Shown: in pieces, positions 15,604 through 24,472 of the stretch
Position numbering within the stretch: the stretch's first letter is position 1
Layout: each line of letters opens with the position of its first letter
DNA from: an uncultured Clostridia bacterium
Lineage (GTDB): Bacteria; Bacillota; Clostridia; Christensenellales; Aristaeellaceae
Reading direction: 5' to 3'
NCBI GenBank assembly: GCA_934662505.1
Contig: CAKUKE010000015.1
Coordinates: 1 to 60,033 of the forward strand
DNA length: 60,033 nucleotides
Notes under the pieces: model-generated
The model's input: only the letters and a program-made list of their open reading frames with translations
Database searches by the model: none
What the model was told of the DNA's origin: nothing
Program-made: the position numbers and the translations under genes

Positions 15604-16530
15604 CTACTCTGCGCCCTGCGCACCCACGGTCTCCACGGTGTAGCCCATCTCCGCCAGCTGATCGGCTACGCCGCCGTCGCCCAGCACATGCGCCGCGCCC
15701 ACGGCGAAAAACACCCGGGTTCCCGCGTCCAGATAGTCGGCCGCCTGTCGGGCAAAGGCCGTATCCCGGTCGCCGTACATCGCCTGCATGTAGGCCGTAT
15801 AGCCCGCCACGTCGGGGCAGCCCGCCAGCGCGGCGGGATCCTCCTCCGCAGACAGCAGACGGTTCAGCCCTGCCCGGTCGCCCCGCGCCCAGTTGTCCAG
15901 CAGCGCCATGGTGGACAGAATGACCCCCGCCGGGGCGCTCAGCATCGCCTCGATCTGCCAGACGACCACGCTTTCCGGCATGCCCGTCAGCAGCGCCATC
16001 TGGTCGTCCAGATTTTCCAGTTCGTCCACCTGTTTTTCTTTTTCCCCGGCCAGCGTCAGCAGATACTGGTCGACCCCCAGCGCCGCATCCATGCTGCTGC
16101 CGGCATAAGCCTTCTCCTGCAGAAGGTTCATCACCGCCCATGGGCGCATGGACGCCAGCGTGCCGATGGGCATGCCCGTGGCCTGCGCCGCTTTTTCGAG
16201 GGTCTCCTGAGACAGGGGGCTTGTCTGCCCGTTTTGCAGGTACATGGCCAGCATCATCTGCCCCATGGCGTAGGGATCCTGCTGTATCCGCTGCACGTCC
16301 AGCTCCACCGCCAGCACGTCGCAGCGCTCAAATGCATCCAGCACATAGTCCGGCAGGGGATAGGTGCTCTCCCGCGCCAGATGAATGGTGCCCATCAGAT
16401 AGATCTCGTGTCCTGCCCCGTCCGTCGCCCGGTACAGCAGGGGGGTGCATTCCCCCAGCGCCGGCAGGCACACCGTCAACATCATCAGCACGGCCAGCAG
16501 CGCGGCCAATCTTTTTTTCATTGCGGTCAT
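15604..16530 (-). CDS. Exported TraB/GumN-family protein
   Basis: 308 aa. N-terminal signal peptide (hydrophobic residues about 8-26, then ECTPLLYR). Conserved family motifs are visible: GTIHLA near residue 47 and GAAHV near the C-terminus, considered metal-binding in TIKI/TraB proteases. Related TIKI enzymes are metalloproteases, so an extracytoplasmic peptidase role is possible but untested. The start ATG overlaps the tatD stop (ATGA), so it is translationally coupled to tatD. Confidence 0.85.
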   Translation of the reverse strand: MTAMKKRLAALLAVLMMLTVCLPALGECTPLLYRATDGAGHEIYLMGTIHLARESTYPLPDYVLDAFERCDVLAVELDVQRIQQDPYAMGQMMLAMYLQNGQTSPLSQETLEKAAQATGMPIGTLASMRPWAVMNLLQEKAYAGSSMDAALGVDQYLLTLAGEKEKQVDELENLDDQMALLTGMPESVVVWQIEAMLSAPAGVILSTMALLDNWARGDRAGLNRLLSAEEDPAALAGCPDVAGYTAYMQAMYGDRDTAFARQAADYLDAGTRVFFAVGAAHVLGDGGVADQLAEMGYTVETVGAQGAE

Positions 16531-17300
16531 TCCTTCCTGATCTCGTACACGTCCATTGCGTTCTGCACGGTGGCGGCGGCCATTTCCTCCGCCGTCACCC
16601 CTTTCAGCTGCGCCAGCTTTTCCAGCACCAGCCGCACGTTGGCCGGTTCATTGCGCCGTCCCCGCAGGGGGTCGGGCGCCATGTAGGGGCTGTCCGTCTC
16701 CACCAGCAGACGGTTCATGGGCACGGCTGCCGCCGCCTCCCACAGATGCGGCGCTTTTTTAAAGGTAAGGGGGCCGGCAAAGGAAATGTAGAACCCCATG
16801 CGCAGATAATCCCGCGCGGTCTCCGCGCTGCCGGAAAAGCAATGGATCACCCCCCGGGGTTTCCGGGGAAGGGAACGGAAATAATCCGTCATTTCTCCAT
16901 GCGCTTCCCGGATGTGAAAAATAACCGGCCTGTCCAGCCGCAGCGCCAGCGCCACCTGGGCGTCCATGACCCGTTCCTGCACGTCCCGGGGCGAAAAGTC
17001 GTAATGAAAGTCCAGCCCGATCTCCCCCAGCGCCCGCACCCGGGGATTTGCAAGCAGCGCCTCCAGCTGCTCCAGATAATCCGCCGGCGCCTTTTCCGCC
17101 TCGTGGGGGTGCACCCCTGCGGCGGCGTAAATGAAGGGGTAGGCCTCCGCCAGCGCCAGCGCCGCCCGGGAAGACGCCAGATCGCTCCCCGGGCACAGGC
17201 AGCGCGTCACCCCTGCCGCCCGCATCCGGTCAATCGCCTCCGGGCGGTCTGCGGAAAACTGTTCGTCATCCAGATGACAATGAGAATCAAAAAGTTCCAT
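16527..17300 (-). CDS. tatD: TatD-family metal-dependent DNase
   Basis: 257 aa from the ATG at 17300 with CAGGAGACGG upstream. TIM-barrel hydrolase with ligands in DSHCHLDD, LGEIGLDFHYD, VIFHIREAH, VIHCFSG and ETDSPYMAP. The family acts on DNA 3' ends or other phosphodiesters; some members are D-aminoacyl-tRNA deacylase-like. It begins a two-gene operon with the TraB/GumN gene and is driven by a strong promoter divergent from the sigma-factor operon. Confidence 0.95.
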   Translation of the reverse strand: MELFDSHCHLDDEQFSADRPEAIDRMRAAGVTRCLCPGSDLASSRAALALAEAYPFIYAAAGVHPHEAEKAPADYLEQLEALLANPRVRALGEIGLDFHYDFSPRDVQERVMDAQVALALRLDRPVIFHIREAHGEMTDYFRSLPRKPRGVIHCFSGSAETARDYLRMGFYISFAGPLTFKKAPHLWEAAAAVPMNRLLVETDSPYMAPDPLRGRRNEPANVRLVLEKLAQLKGVTAEEMAAATVQNAMDVYEIRKE

Positions 17301-17364
17301 GACCGTCTCCTGCCCGCGCCGCCGGGACGCAGCCCCCAGCGCCGCGGCGCGCATTTTTGCTTTC

Positions 17365-17394
17365 ATTATATGCGGATGAACGCATTTTTGTCAA
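17365..17394 (-). promoter_or_regulatory. Promoter of tatD-traB/gumN
   Basis: Minus strand TTGACA (17389-17394), 18-bp spacer, TATAAT (17365-17370). Confidence 0.85.
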
Positions 17395-17419
17395 TGTACG
17401 GCAAAAGCCGCAGGGATGC

Positions 17420-17448
17420 TTGCATTTCCCGCCGCTTTCGGGTATGAT
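17420..17448 (+). promoter_or_regulatory. Promoter of the ECF sigma operon
   Basis: TTGCAT, 17 bp, TATGAT, about 100 nt before the sigma gene and divergent from the tatD promoter. This is a housekeeping-type element; a separate autoregulated ECF promoter was not recognised. Confidence 0.65.
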
Positions 17449-17545
17449 GCAGTCGCGGCGCGAAAAAAACGCGCCGTCAGGGATGGAAACCCGAAAACGG
17501 AACGTTGAATGGTTGACTGCCTTACGGAAAGGATGCTTGTAGGCG

Positions 17546-18100
17546 ATGGAACTGAAATTTCCCGCGCGGCGGGTGAAACCGCCCTATGAACAGCTGGCGC
17601 AGGAGCAGGAAAAAAGCCTGTACCTGACCTGTCTGCACCTGACGGGCGACCCGCAGGATGCACAGGACTGCGCGCAGGAAGCGCTGCTGAAGGGGTGGCG
17701 GCATTACGCCTCCTTCCGGGGCGACGCCCAGCCTGCCACCTGGCTGCACCGCATCGCAGTGAACGTGTGTATGGATCTGATGCGCAAAAGGCGGAAAAAC
17801 GCTTCGCTGGAGCAGCTGCAGGAAGACGGGTTTGAGCCTGCGGACAGGGGCGCGGAGGTCTATCTGGCGCTGGACGAGAAGGAACGCCGGGCGCTTCTGC
17901 GTCAGGGCCTCGAGCGGTTATCCCCCGACGCCCGGGCGGTGGTCGCCCTGCGGGATCTGGAGGGGCGCAGCATTCAGGAAACGGCGGAGCTGCTCTCCCT
18001 GCCTGAAGGCACCGTCAAAAGCCGTCTGACCCGCGCCCGCCGGCAGCTGTGCAGCTTTTTTTCTGCCCAGCGGGAACTTTTTGAAGATCTGTCCGTCTGA
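17546..18100 (+). CDS. ECF-type RNA polymerase sigma factor
   Basis: 184 aa. Sigma region 2 spans about residues 18-85 (TGDPQDAQDCAQEALLKGWR, then the WLHRIAVNVCMDLMRKRR block) and region 4 about 120-172 (LSPDARAVVALRDLEG and LPEGTVKSRLTRARRQL). It directs RNA polymerase to a stress or envelope regulon. The next gene, 23 nt away, encodes a membrane protein with a zinc-type anti-sigma motif, the usual partner. No strong ribosome binding site precedes the ATG (GGATGCTTGTAGGCG). Confidence 0.92.
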   Translation: MELKFPARRVKPPYEQLAQEQEKSLYLTCLHLTGDPQDAQDCAQEALLKGWRHYASFRGDAQPATWLHRIAVNVCMDLMRKRRKNASLEQLQEDGFEPADRGAEVYLALDEKERRALLRQGLERLSPDARAVVALRDLEGRSIQETAELLSLPEGTVKSRLTRARRQLCSFFSAQRELFEDLSV

Positions 18101-18123
18101 ATGATCGAGAGGAGGCGAAAGAA

Positions 18124-19332
18124 ATGGATTGCACACAGTTTTCAAATTCTCTCGACGCGCTGCTGGACGGCGTTCTGTCCGGAAAGGACGCTCAGTCCAT
18201 GCAGACGCATATGGAGACCTGCCCCCGGTGCCGGGCTCTGTACGGCCTGAGCATGGATCTGAGAGCCATGGGCCGGGAAGACGCGGAGCAGGCGGCCATG
18301 CCGCCGCTTCTGGACGGGTGGCGGCAGGCCGTAAGGGAGGAAACGCAGCCCATGAAAACCCCATTCAAAAGAAAGCTGGCCTCGTGGCTCGCCGCTGCGG
18401 CGGCGCTGGTCTTCGTCATCGGCGGCGGCGCCTTCAGCCGCAACCGGATGCGCGAGGCGGCAGAGAACGATCATGACTACACCGCGCAGAGCAGCGCCGA
18501 CTGGGACGCAACCTATGACGAGGGCGCGGACTACACCACGCTGGCCGCGGCCGGCGCCGTGACCAACTTCGCCTACGAGGGCGGCGCGCAGCGCAGCAAA
18601 CGGGCCGCCACCGTCACATCGCAGACCGCGCCGCTGGGCGCAACTGCCGACACGCGGGAAAGCAAGATCCGCCGCAGTGCGTCCATGGATCTGAAAACCG
18701 CGGCCTTTGACGACACGCTGAACGCCCTTCTGAACCAGACCGCCCAGTTCGGCGGCCGGGTGGAAAGCCAGACCGTGTCAGGCAGGGAAGGCGCGCGCAC
18801 TGCATACCTGACCCTGCGGGTGCCGCAGACGCAGCTGGACGGTTTCCTGTCGGGCGCCAAATCCGCCGCGACGGTAGAACGCTTCAGCGAAAGCAGCGAC
18901 GACCTGACGGACACCTACTATGACACGCAGGCCCGTCTGGAGACCCAGCAGGCCAAGCTGACCCGTCTGACCGCGCTGATGGAAAAGGCGGAGACCGTCG
19001 CCGATCTGGTGGAGATCGAAAACAGCATCGCCGACACCCAGTACCTCATCGACAGCTACACCGCCTCGCTGAAAAACTACGACAGTCTGGTGGATGAAAG
19101 CACGGTGAACGTCACCCTGTCCGAGGTGACGCCCCGGGAGGCCGCCCCCGAAAAGGGCTTCTTTGAAAAAGCCTGGCTGGGGCTGGAGGGCTCCCTGTCC
19201 GACGGCTGGCAGTTTCTGCAGGAGGCGGGGCTGCTCCTCGTCGCCGCGCTGCCCTATCTGGCCATCGTGGCCGCCGTCTACTTCATCGTCCGGGCGATCG
19301 TGCGCAGCCGCCGCGCCCGGAAGGAACGCTGA
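18124..19332 (+). CDS. Membrane anti-sigma factor with DUF4349 domain
   Basis: 402 aa. The N-terminus carries an anti-sigma zinc-finger pattern, H29-x3-C33-x2-C36. A transmembrane segment follows at about 83-102. The extracellular part includes a DUF4349 domain with long helices (about 190-340) that may form a coiled coil. A second membrane segment lies near 365-392 before a basic tail. It probably holds the preceding sigma factor at the membrane until an envelope signal arrives. Strong GAGAGGAGG site. Confidence 0.87.
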   Translation: MDCTQFSNSLDALLDGVLSGKDAQSMQTHMETCPRCRALYGLSMDLRAMGREDAEQAAMPPLLDGWRQAVREETQPMKTPFKRKLASWLAAAAALVFVIGGGAFSRNRMREAAENDHDYTAQSSADWDATYDEGADYTTLAAAGAVTNFAYEGGAQRSKRAATVTSQTAPLGATADTRESKIRRSASMDLKTAAFDDTLNALLNQTAQFGGRVESQTVSGREGARTAYLTLRVPQTQLDGFLSGAKSAATVERFSESSDDLTDTYYDTQARLETQQAKLTRLTALMEKAETVADLVEIENSIADTQYLIDSYTASLKNYDSLVDESTVNVTLSEVTPREAAPEKGFFEKAWLGLEGSLSDGWQFLQEAGLLLVAALPYLAIVAAVYFIVRAIVRSRRARKER

Positions 19333-19368
19333 TTTTTGCACCGGCTCTGCCGGAGAAAGGAAAACATC

Positions 19369-20058
19369 ATGAAAAAGCTCGCACTCATTCTGCTCAGTCT
19401 GACCCTCATTCTCACCCTGACCGCCGGCGCGCTGGCCGAAAATGACGGCGAGATCGTCGTCTCCGGCAACGCCACCGTACGGGTCGCCGCCGACATGGCC
19501 ACCCTGCAGGTGGGCGTAGAGACCGTTACCACCGACGTGACCAGGGGACAGTCCGACAATGCCGCCGCCATCAGCGCCATTCTGGCCGCGCTGAAGGACG
19601 CCGGCGTGGCCGACGAAGACCTGACCACCAGCAACTTCAACGTGTACAGCGGCTACGATTACTCCGGCGAGAACCCCGTGCGCAACTACACCGTGACCAA
19701 CATGCTCACCGTGACCGTCCGCGATCTGGACAAGGTGGGCAGCCTGATCGACGCGGCGGTGGCCGCGGGCGCCAACCAGATCTACGGTCTGAGCTTCCTT
19801 TCCTCCAAGGAAAACGAAGCCTTCCAGAAGGCGCTCACCCGTGCGGTGGAGGATGCGAAGGCCAAGGCGGAGACCCTTGCGCAGGCGGCGGGCGTCACCC
19901 TGGGCGCGCTGGAAGAAATTTCCTCTGCCAGCACCGGCTATGACTATGGCGTGAACAACGTATACGACGCCAAGGAAATGAACGCCGGCGGCAGCACCAT
20001 CGTGGCGGGCGACGTGCAGGTGTACGCCACCGTGACCCTGACCTACGACCTCAAGTAA
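19369..20058 (+). CDS. Exported SIMPL-domain (DUF541) protein
   Basis: 229 aa from the ATG at 19369 with GGAGAAAGG upstream. Cleavable signal peptide (about residues 1-22, ending AGALA). The remainder matches the SIMPL/DUF541 fold, with ATVRVAADMATLQVGV near the N-terminus, a long helix region and a final VQVYATVTLTYDL strand. The family (BP26, YggE) forms ring-like assemblies outside the membrane and is linked to oxidative or envelope stress. It is the third gene of the sigma/anti-sigma operon and presumably a regulon output. Confidence 0.9.
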   Translation: MKKLALILLSLTLILTLTAGALAENDGEIVVSGNATVRVAADMATLQVGVETVTTDVTRGQSDNAAAISAILAALKDAGVADEDLTTSNFNVYSGYDYSGENPVRNYTVTNMLTVTVRDLDKVGSLIDAAVAAGANQIYGLSFLSSKENEAFQKALTRAVEDAKAKAETLAQAAGVTLGALEEISSASTGYDYGVNNVYDAKEMNAGGSTIVAGDVQVYATVTLTYDLK

Positions 20059-20192
20059 GCGGAGTCAGAAACACGGAACCGGCCGCCGCGCCGCAGGACT
20101 GCAAAAGCCCGGGCAACCGCCCTCCGGCTGCAGGCCTTCTTCAGCAGCGTGCCGGCGCATCCGCAGGCCGGTCGAACGACCGTCCATCAAAA

Positions 20193-20229
20193 AAACGGCG
20201 TGACCTTACCGGGTCACGCCGTTTCTGTT
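20193..20229 (+). terminator. Intrinsic terminator after the SIMPL gene
   Basis: Stem AAACGGCGTGACC/GGTCACGCCGTTT around a short TTACCG loop, then CTGTTTG. Confidence 0.85.
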
Positions 20230-20760
20230 TGTCAGTCCGGCATGCTGTCAAGGGCGCAGCGCCATGCAGGAGCGGCGCACCGGTGCTTTTCAGGGTTGAA
20301 CGTGCATTTTTGATGGTTCTGGCAGCGCCGCGCAGGAAGGGCGGCTCGTTGCTCGCCTCCCCCGTCCTTCACGCGCCGCAGGGATGGCAGCCAAAGCAGC
20401 GGACGGATGGGCGTATTCCTTGCCCTGCATGTTTTCCATATCGCAGGGATGACCGCAGCTGATGTGAAGGCGTTTTTTTATGACGGTGATTGTTCAGCGA
20501 CCGTCTGCGTCCTCGCACGTGCCGCAGGCGCATCGGCGGTAGCCGCGCAAGTCCCGGGTTCTGCTGTCTGCATTCCACGCGTATTGCAGGGTCGGCGGCG
20601 GAAACGGCACCGTCTCGTCCGCCTGCTCAGGCTGCATCCGCCGCAGGGTACGTATTGTTTGTCCCTTTCTGCCGTACTCAGGCGGTTGCATGCGTCCGCG
20701 CCGAAAAAACATCCGCGCCCACGCGCCGCCGGCCGTGTCCGGCTCTTTTTGGGTCTGCTC
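20230..20760. other. Intergenic stretch without recognised gene
   Basis: GC-rich DNA with loosely repeated words such as CGCAGGGATG (about 20377 and 20444) but no clear tandem array, promoter or RNA gene. Short open frames on both strands lack ribosome binding sites and recognisable motifs. Confidence 0.5.
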
Positions 20761-21489
20761 CTACAGCTTCAGCAGTCTGCCCGCAGGCAGCCGTTTATCC
20801 AGACGGCTCTCCACGTACAGCCGGAGCAGGTTCAAGGGCGCGTCCTCGGGCGGACACGCCGTTTTCTCCACGCCCACCCGCAGCACGTCCTGCATCCAGC
20901 GCACCTGCCCGGGGGTGACCGCAGCGCCCCCCGTCAGGCTGTCCGCACAGGCCGCGCAGCACAGCCCGCCCTCCGCCGTGTCCATCAGCCGGGCTTCCTC
21001 CGCCGCCACGGGCTTTCCGCAGCGGACGCAGTGGGACAGCCGGGGACGGTACCCGCTCAGCGCGGCAAAAAGCAGAAGAAACGCAGCGGTCACCGCCCGG
21101 CGGTTCATCTCCTTGTAGGCCAGCCGGGACAGGGAGCGGGTGAGCAGTGTAAACAGCTCCAGCGACCGCTCCCCAGGCTGCGCCGCCGCCTCGCACACGG
21201 CCAGCATATAGGAGGCGGCGGACAGATCGTCAAAGTTTTCCCTGAGGGGGTAAAAGCTGTCCTGCAGCGCGCAGCTGACCACCGTAGCGCGCCCACGGCC
21301 GGAAAACAGCACGTATTCCCCCATGGCGAAGCACTCGCTGCAGCCCATCAGGGGACTCTGGGGACGCTTGCAGCCCCGGCACAGGGCGTCCACCCGTCCC
21401 AGCGCGGGGGAAAGCAGGGTCAGCATCCGGTCGTTTTCCCGATAATCCGCATGCCGCAGCACAATGGCAAGGGTCTTGATATTGGGCAT
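20761..21489 (-). CDS. recO: DNA repair protein RecO
   Basis: 242 aa. An N-terminal OB-fold (TLAIVLRHADYRENDRMLTL) is followed by a helical domain with a zinc-finger-like CxxC pair (HCVRCGK and CCAACAD). RecO loads RecA on SSB-coated single-stranded DNA and anneals strands in the RecFOR pathway. It is followed by no leftward gene and lies 4 nt after an ABC permease gene, so it may be co-transcribed with the exporter operon. Confidence 0.95.
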   Translation of the reverse strand: MPNIKTLAIVLRHADYRENDRMLTLLSPALGRVDALCRGCKRPQSPLMGCSECFAMGEYVLFSGRGRATVVSCALQDSFYPLRENFDDLSAASYMLAVCEAAAQPGERSLELFTLLTRSLSRLAYKEMNRRAVTAAFLLLFAALSGYRPRLSHCVRCGKPVAAEEARLMDTAEGGLCCAACADSLTGGAAVTPGQVRWMQDVLRVGVEKTACPPEDAPLNLLRLYVESRLDKRLPAGRLLKL

Positions 21490-21493
21490 CGTT

Positions 21494-22291
21494 TCAACTC
21501 CCCGTGGAACGGTAATCCTTCAGCGCCCGTCTGAAGACAAAGTACATCAGCGTCAGAAACGCCGCCCCCGCGAGAGGGACGACATAGGCTGCCCAGCCCG
21601 GCAGCCCCAGCAGGGGCTTTTCCAGTATATACGCGGCGGGGGCGTGGGTGGTCAGGGCGAAGGGCGCCACGCACACAAACAGCACCCGCAGGGGTCTGGG
21701 GTAAATGTCGATGGGGTACTGGCAGGCCGACCGTCCCCCGTAGGTGAGCACGTTGACCGCCTCGGGCGACCTGACCGCATACAGGCAGCACACCGCCTCG
21801 ATGAGGAACAGCCCCGCCACCAGCGCGCTGCCGCAGGCGATGCTTTCCAGCAGCAGCACCCCCTTGCCCACCGTCCAGACGACGCCGCTTCCCCGGGCGC
21901 CTGCCGCCAGCGCCGCCGCGCCCACCGCCAGCGCGCCGATCCGGCGGGGATCCATCGCCGCACAGCACACCTGCGTCATCACGCCCCGGGGGCGCAGCAG
22001 CATGTGATCCAGCGCGCCCGAGCGCACCAGCGGGCTGAAATTGGTAATGCCCCGGCAAAAGAACTCCACCAGATAAAAGGACGTGGAGATCAGCCCGAAG
22101 AAAAACAGCACATTTTCCCCCGTCCACTGCCCCAGCGACGGAAAGCGGTCAAACAGCAGCACCACCGCCAGCATTTCCCCACCCAGCATGATCAGCTGCG
22201 ACAGGGTATTGAGCAAAAAGGACAGGGGATATTCCGTCTGACAGCGCACCAGCATTTTCATGGAGCGCAGATACAGTTTCAGCGTGTTCAT
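21494..22291 (-). CDS. ABC-2 family exporter permease (DUF990-like), second subunit
   Basis: 265 aa from the ATG at 22291 with GGGAGGAT upstream. About six hydrophobic segments. The sequence around NFSPLVRSGALDHMLLRPRG is typical of ABC-2/DUF990 permeases. It follows a paralogous permease and the ATPase in the same operon. Substrate unknown; relatives export drugs, viologens or lipids. Confidence 0.87.
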   Translation of the reverse strand: MNTLKLYLRSMKMLVRCQTEYPLSFLLNTLSQLIMLGGEMLAVVLLFDRFPSLGQWTGENVLFFFGLISTSFYLVEFFCRGITNFSPLVRSGALDHMLLRPRGVMTQVCCAAMDPRRIGALAVGAAALAAGARGSGVVWTVGKGVLLLESIACGSALVAGLFLIEAVCCLYAVRSPEAVNVLTYGGRSACQYPIDIYPRPLRVLFVCVAPFALTTHAPAAYILEKPLLGLPGWAAYVVPLAGAAFLTLMYFVFRRALKDYRSTGS

Positions 22292-22295
22292 CCGT

Positions 22296-23114
22296 TTATC
22301 CTCCCTGCAGCACCATGCGTTTCTGATTTTTCCGCCACATCGTCGCGCCCAGCGCCACAAGCGCCAGCGCCCATAATCCCTGCACGGCCATACGTTCCAG
22401 CGCCTCCCCCGGCGCGCACAATCCGTTGTAGATGCGGATGGGCGCGTCCAGCAGCTGCGCGTAGGGCGAATACCGCAGCACCGGCTGCCACGCGTCCGGG
22501 AACAGCGTCAGGGGGATGAGGTTGCCGGAAAGCGTGACCATCAGCAGATTCAGGGCGTTTGTAATGCCCCGGTTGTCCAGGGAACGGATGGTGAAGGCCA
22601 TGGCGATGTTATCCAGCGCGCATACGCACACAAGCCCCGCCAGCAGAGAAGCGAAAAAGGCGCCCAACTGCCACACACCCGCAGGCGGCGCCATGCGCCA
22701 GCCGTCGGGCAGCAGCAGCATGACAAGCAGGGTCGGCACGGCGCGCAGGGCACACCCCACCATTTTCTGCGCCATGGCTCTTGCAAAATAGAAGCCGTAG
22801 GGGGACAGGGGACGGCACAATTCGTAGGCCATGCCGCCTGTGCGCACCGTCTCCGCCAGCTCCGTATCCGCAGAGAAAAGCAGGCGGAAAGCCATCTGCT
22901 GGATCCACACATAGGTCACGGTGTGGGCAAGGGACTCCGCCTGCGGCGCGGCGGCGTACAGCGCCCGGTACAGCGCGATGAGGATAAGGGCGAAAAAGCC
23001 CTGCGTGACCACCCCGCCCAGCGCCGCCGCACGGTACTGGGTCTCCACCCGAAAGCGCATTTGGAACACTGAAAGGTACGGCCTCAGCCGCAGACGGCCG
23101 GAAAGGCTTTTCAT
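22296..23114 (-). CDS. ABC-2 family exporter permease (DUF990-like), first subunit
   Basis: 272 aa with about six membrane segments and the motif RTGGMAYELCRPLSPYGFYF matching the equivalent region of the other permease. Its ATG overlaps the ATPase stop by 4 nt, so the three products are made together. The two permeases probably form a heterodimeric channel. Confidence 0.87.
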   Translation of the reverse strand: MKSLSGRLRLRPYLSVFQMRFRVETQYRAAALGGVVTQGFFALILIALYRALYAAAPQAESLAHTVTYVWIQQMAFRLLFSADTELAETVRTGGMAYELCRPLSPYGFYFARAMAQKMVGCALRAVPTLLVMLLLPDGWRMAPPAGVWQLGAFFASLLAGLVCVCALDNIAMAFTIRSLDNRGITNALNLLMVTLSGNLIPLTLFPDAWQPVLRYSPYAQLLDAPIRIYNGLCAPGEALERMAVQGLWALALVALGATMWRKNQKRMVLQGG

Positions 23115-24076
23115 AGGCGCATCTCCTCATACATCCGGGCGACCAGCCGGTCCACGCTCCGCCCCTGCACCGTCATTTCGGCCAGCGTCCCCGCCTTCTG
23201 CAGCCGGGCGATCACCTCGCCTGCAGACAGAAGCGCAGGGTCAAACACCGCTTCGTACCCCTCCTCCTGCCGGCGCAGGACGCATCCTTCCGGCAGCGCG
23301 GGAGGCGTGCAGCACGCCTCCTCATAGCGGAAGCACACCGTCTTCTCCGTATCGTAGCGGCGCAGCAGCGCCGCCAGCTCTCCGTCGTAGAGCATCCGAC
23401 CGTGCCCCAGCACCATTACCCGGCGGCACACCTCGGTCATATCCGCCATGTCGTGGGTCGTCAGAATCACCGTGGTGCGGTGCCGCCGGTTTTCTTCCTT
23501 TAAAAAAGCGCGCAGCTTCAGCTTGCTCAGCGCATCCAGTCCGATGGTGGGCTCGTCCAGAAACAGAAGCTCCGGGCTATGCAGCAGCGAGCCGGCCAGC
23601 TCCGCCCGCATCCGCTGTCCCAGCGACAATTGCCGCAGCGGAGTGCGCAGAAATTCCGCCAGCCCCAACGCCTCCGTCATTTCATCCAGCCGCTGCCGCC
23701 ACACCTCCCGGGGCGTACGGTAAATGTCCCGCAGCAGGCCGTAGCTTTCCAGGGGCGACACGTCCCACCACAGCTGCGTCCGCTGCCCGAACACCACGCC
23801 GATATGCGCCGCGTGCGCCTTCCGTTCCATCCATGGCACCCGGCCGTCCACCGTCGCCTCTCCCCCGTCCGGAAGAAGAATGCCGCTCAGGATCTTCACC
23901 AGCGTGCTTTTGCCCGCGCCGTTTGGTCCCATGCACCCCACCATTTCACCCCGCTCGATGCGCAGGCTCACGTCCCGGAGGGCGTGCACCTCCTCCCGGC
24001 TGCGGCGCAGGGTATGGGGCTGTTTTTTTCGCACCACAAAAGACTTGCTCAGGTTGCGTACGTCAATATACGTCAT
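23111..24076 (-). CDS. ABC exporter ATP-binding protein (DUF990 exporter partner)
   Basis: 321 aa from the ATG at 24076 with GAAAGGAAAA upstream. Walker A GPNGAGKST, a signature LSLGQRMRAELA (Gly at the second position of the canonical LSGGQ is Leu-shifted, as in this subfamily), Walker B LLFLDEPT and switch His in TTHDMADM. A C-terminal extension of about 70 residues (about 250-321) is typical of exporters of this type. First gene of the leftward operon with two permeases and recO. No consensus promoter was found in the 24077-24360 gap shared with the divergent sugar transporter. Confidence 0.93.
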   Translation of the reverse strand: MTYIDVRNLSKSFVVRKKQPHTLRRSREEVHALRDVSLRIERGEMVGCMGPNGAGKSTLVKILSGILLPDGGEATVDGRVPWMERKAHAAHIGVVFGQRTQLWWDVSPLESYGLLRDIYRTPREVWRQRLDEMTEALGLAEFLRTPLRQLSLGQRMRAELAGSLLHSPELLFLDEPTIGLDALSKLKLRAFLKEENRRHRTTVILTTHDMADMTEVCRRVMVLGHGRMLYDGELAALLRRYDTEKTVCFRYEEACCTPPALPEGCVLRRQEEGYEAVFDPALLSAGEVIARLQKAGTLAEMTVQGRSVDRLVARMYEEMRL

Positions 24077-24360
24077 GTGTTTTCCTTTCAGGGTCGAACC
24101 GGCGCCCGATGAACGGCCGGGAGACGTTTTTGTGAGAAAACGGCCTCCCCACGGGACGCACGGCAGGGCTGTGCAAGAACGCGCGCGGACAGGGAAAACG
24201 GGTGAGCGCACCGATCTTTCCCTCCGCGCCTGCGAGGGTACGCTGATGATAGCACGGCGGGGCGCGGCATGTCAAGGCAGCCGGCGCTCCAACCCTATCA
24301 ACTGGGCGAAAAATGTCACAGAAAGAATAGGGAATGGCATAAACTGTGCAGCATATTCCG

Positions 24361-24389
24361 TTGACAAGGGGAGGGGGTTGTGCTATCAT
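24361..24389 (+). promoter_or_regulatory. Promoter of the sugar ABC transporter
   Basis: TTGACA, 17 bp, TATCAT, followed by an 80-nt leader and GGAGG before the start codon. Confidence 0.85.
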
Positions 24390-24472
24390 GCATCGTAGAG
24401 ACGCAAGAAGCGCACGCGCCGCCGCAAGAGGGTGTGCGGCGCGGACAAAGAAAAAACGGAGGTTGACTTTTT

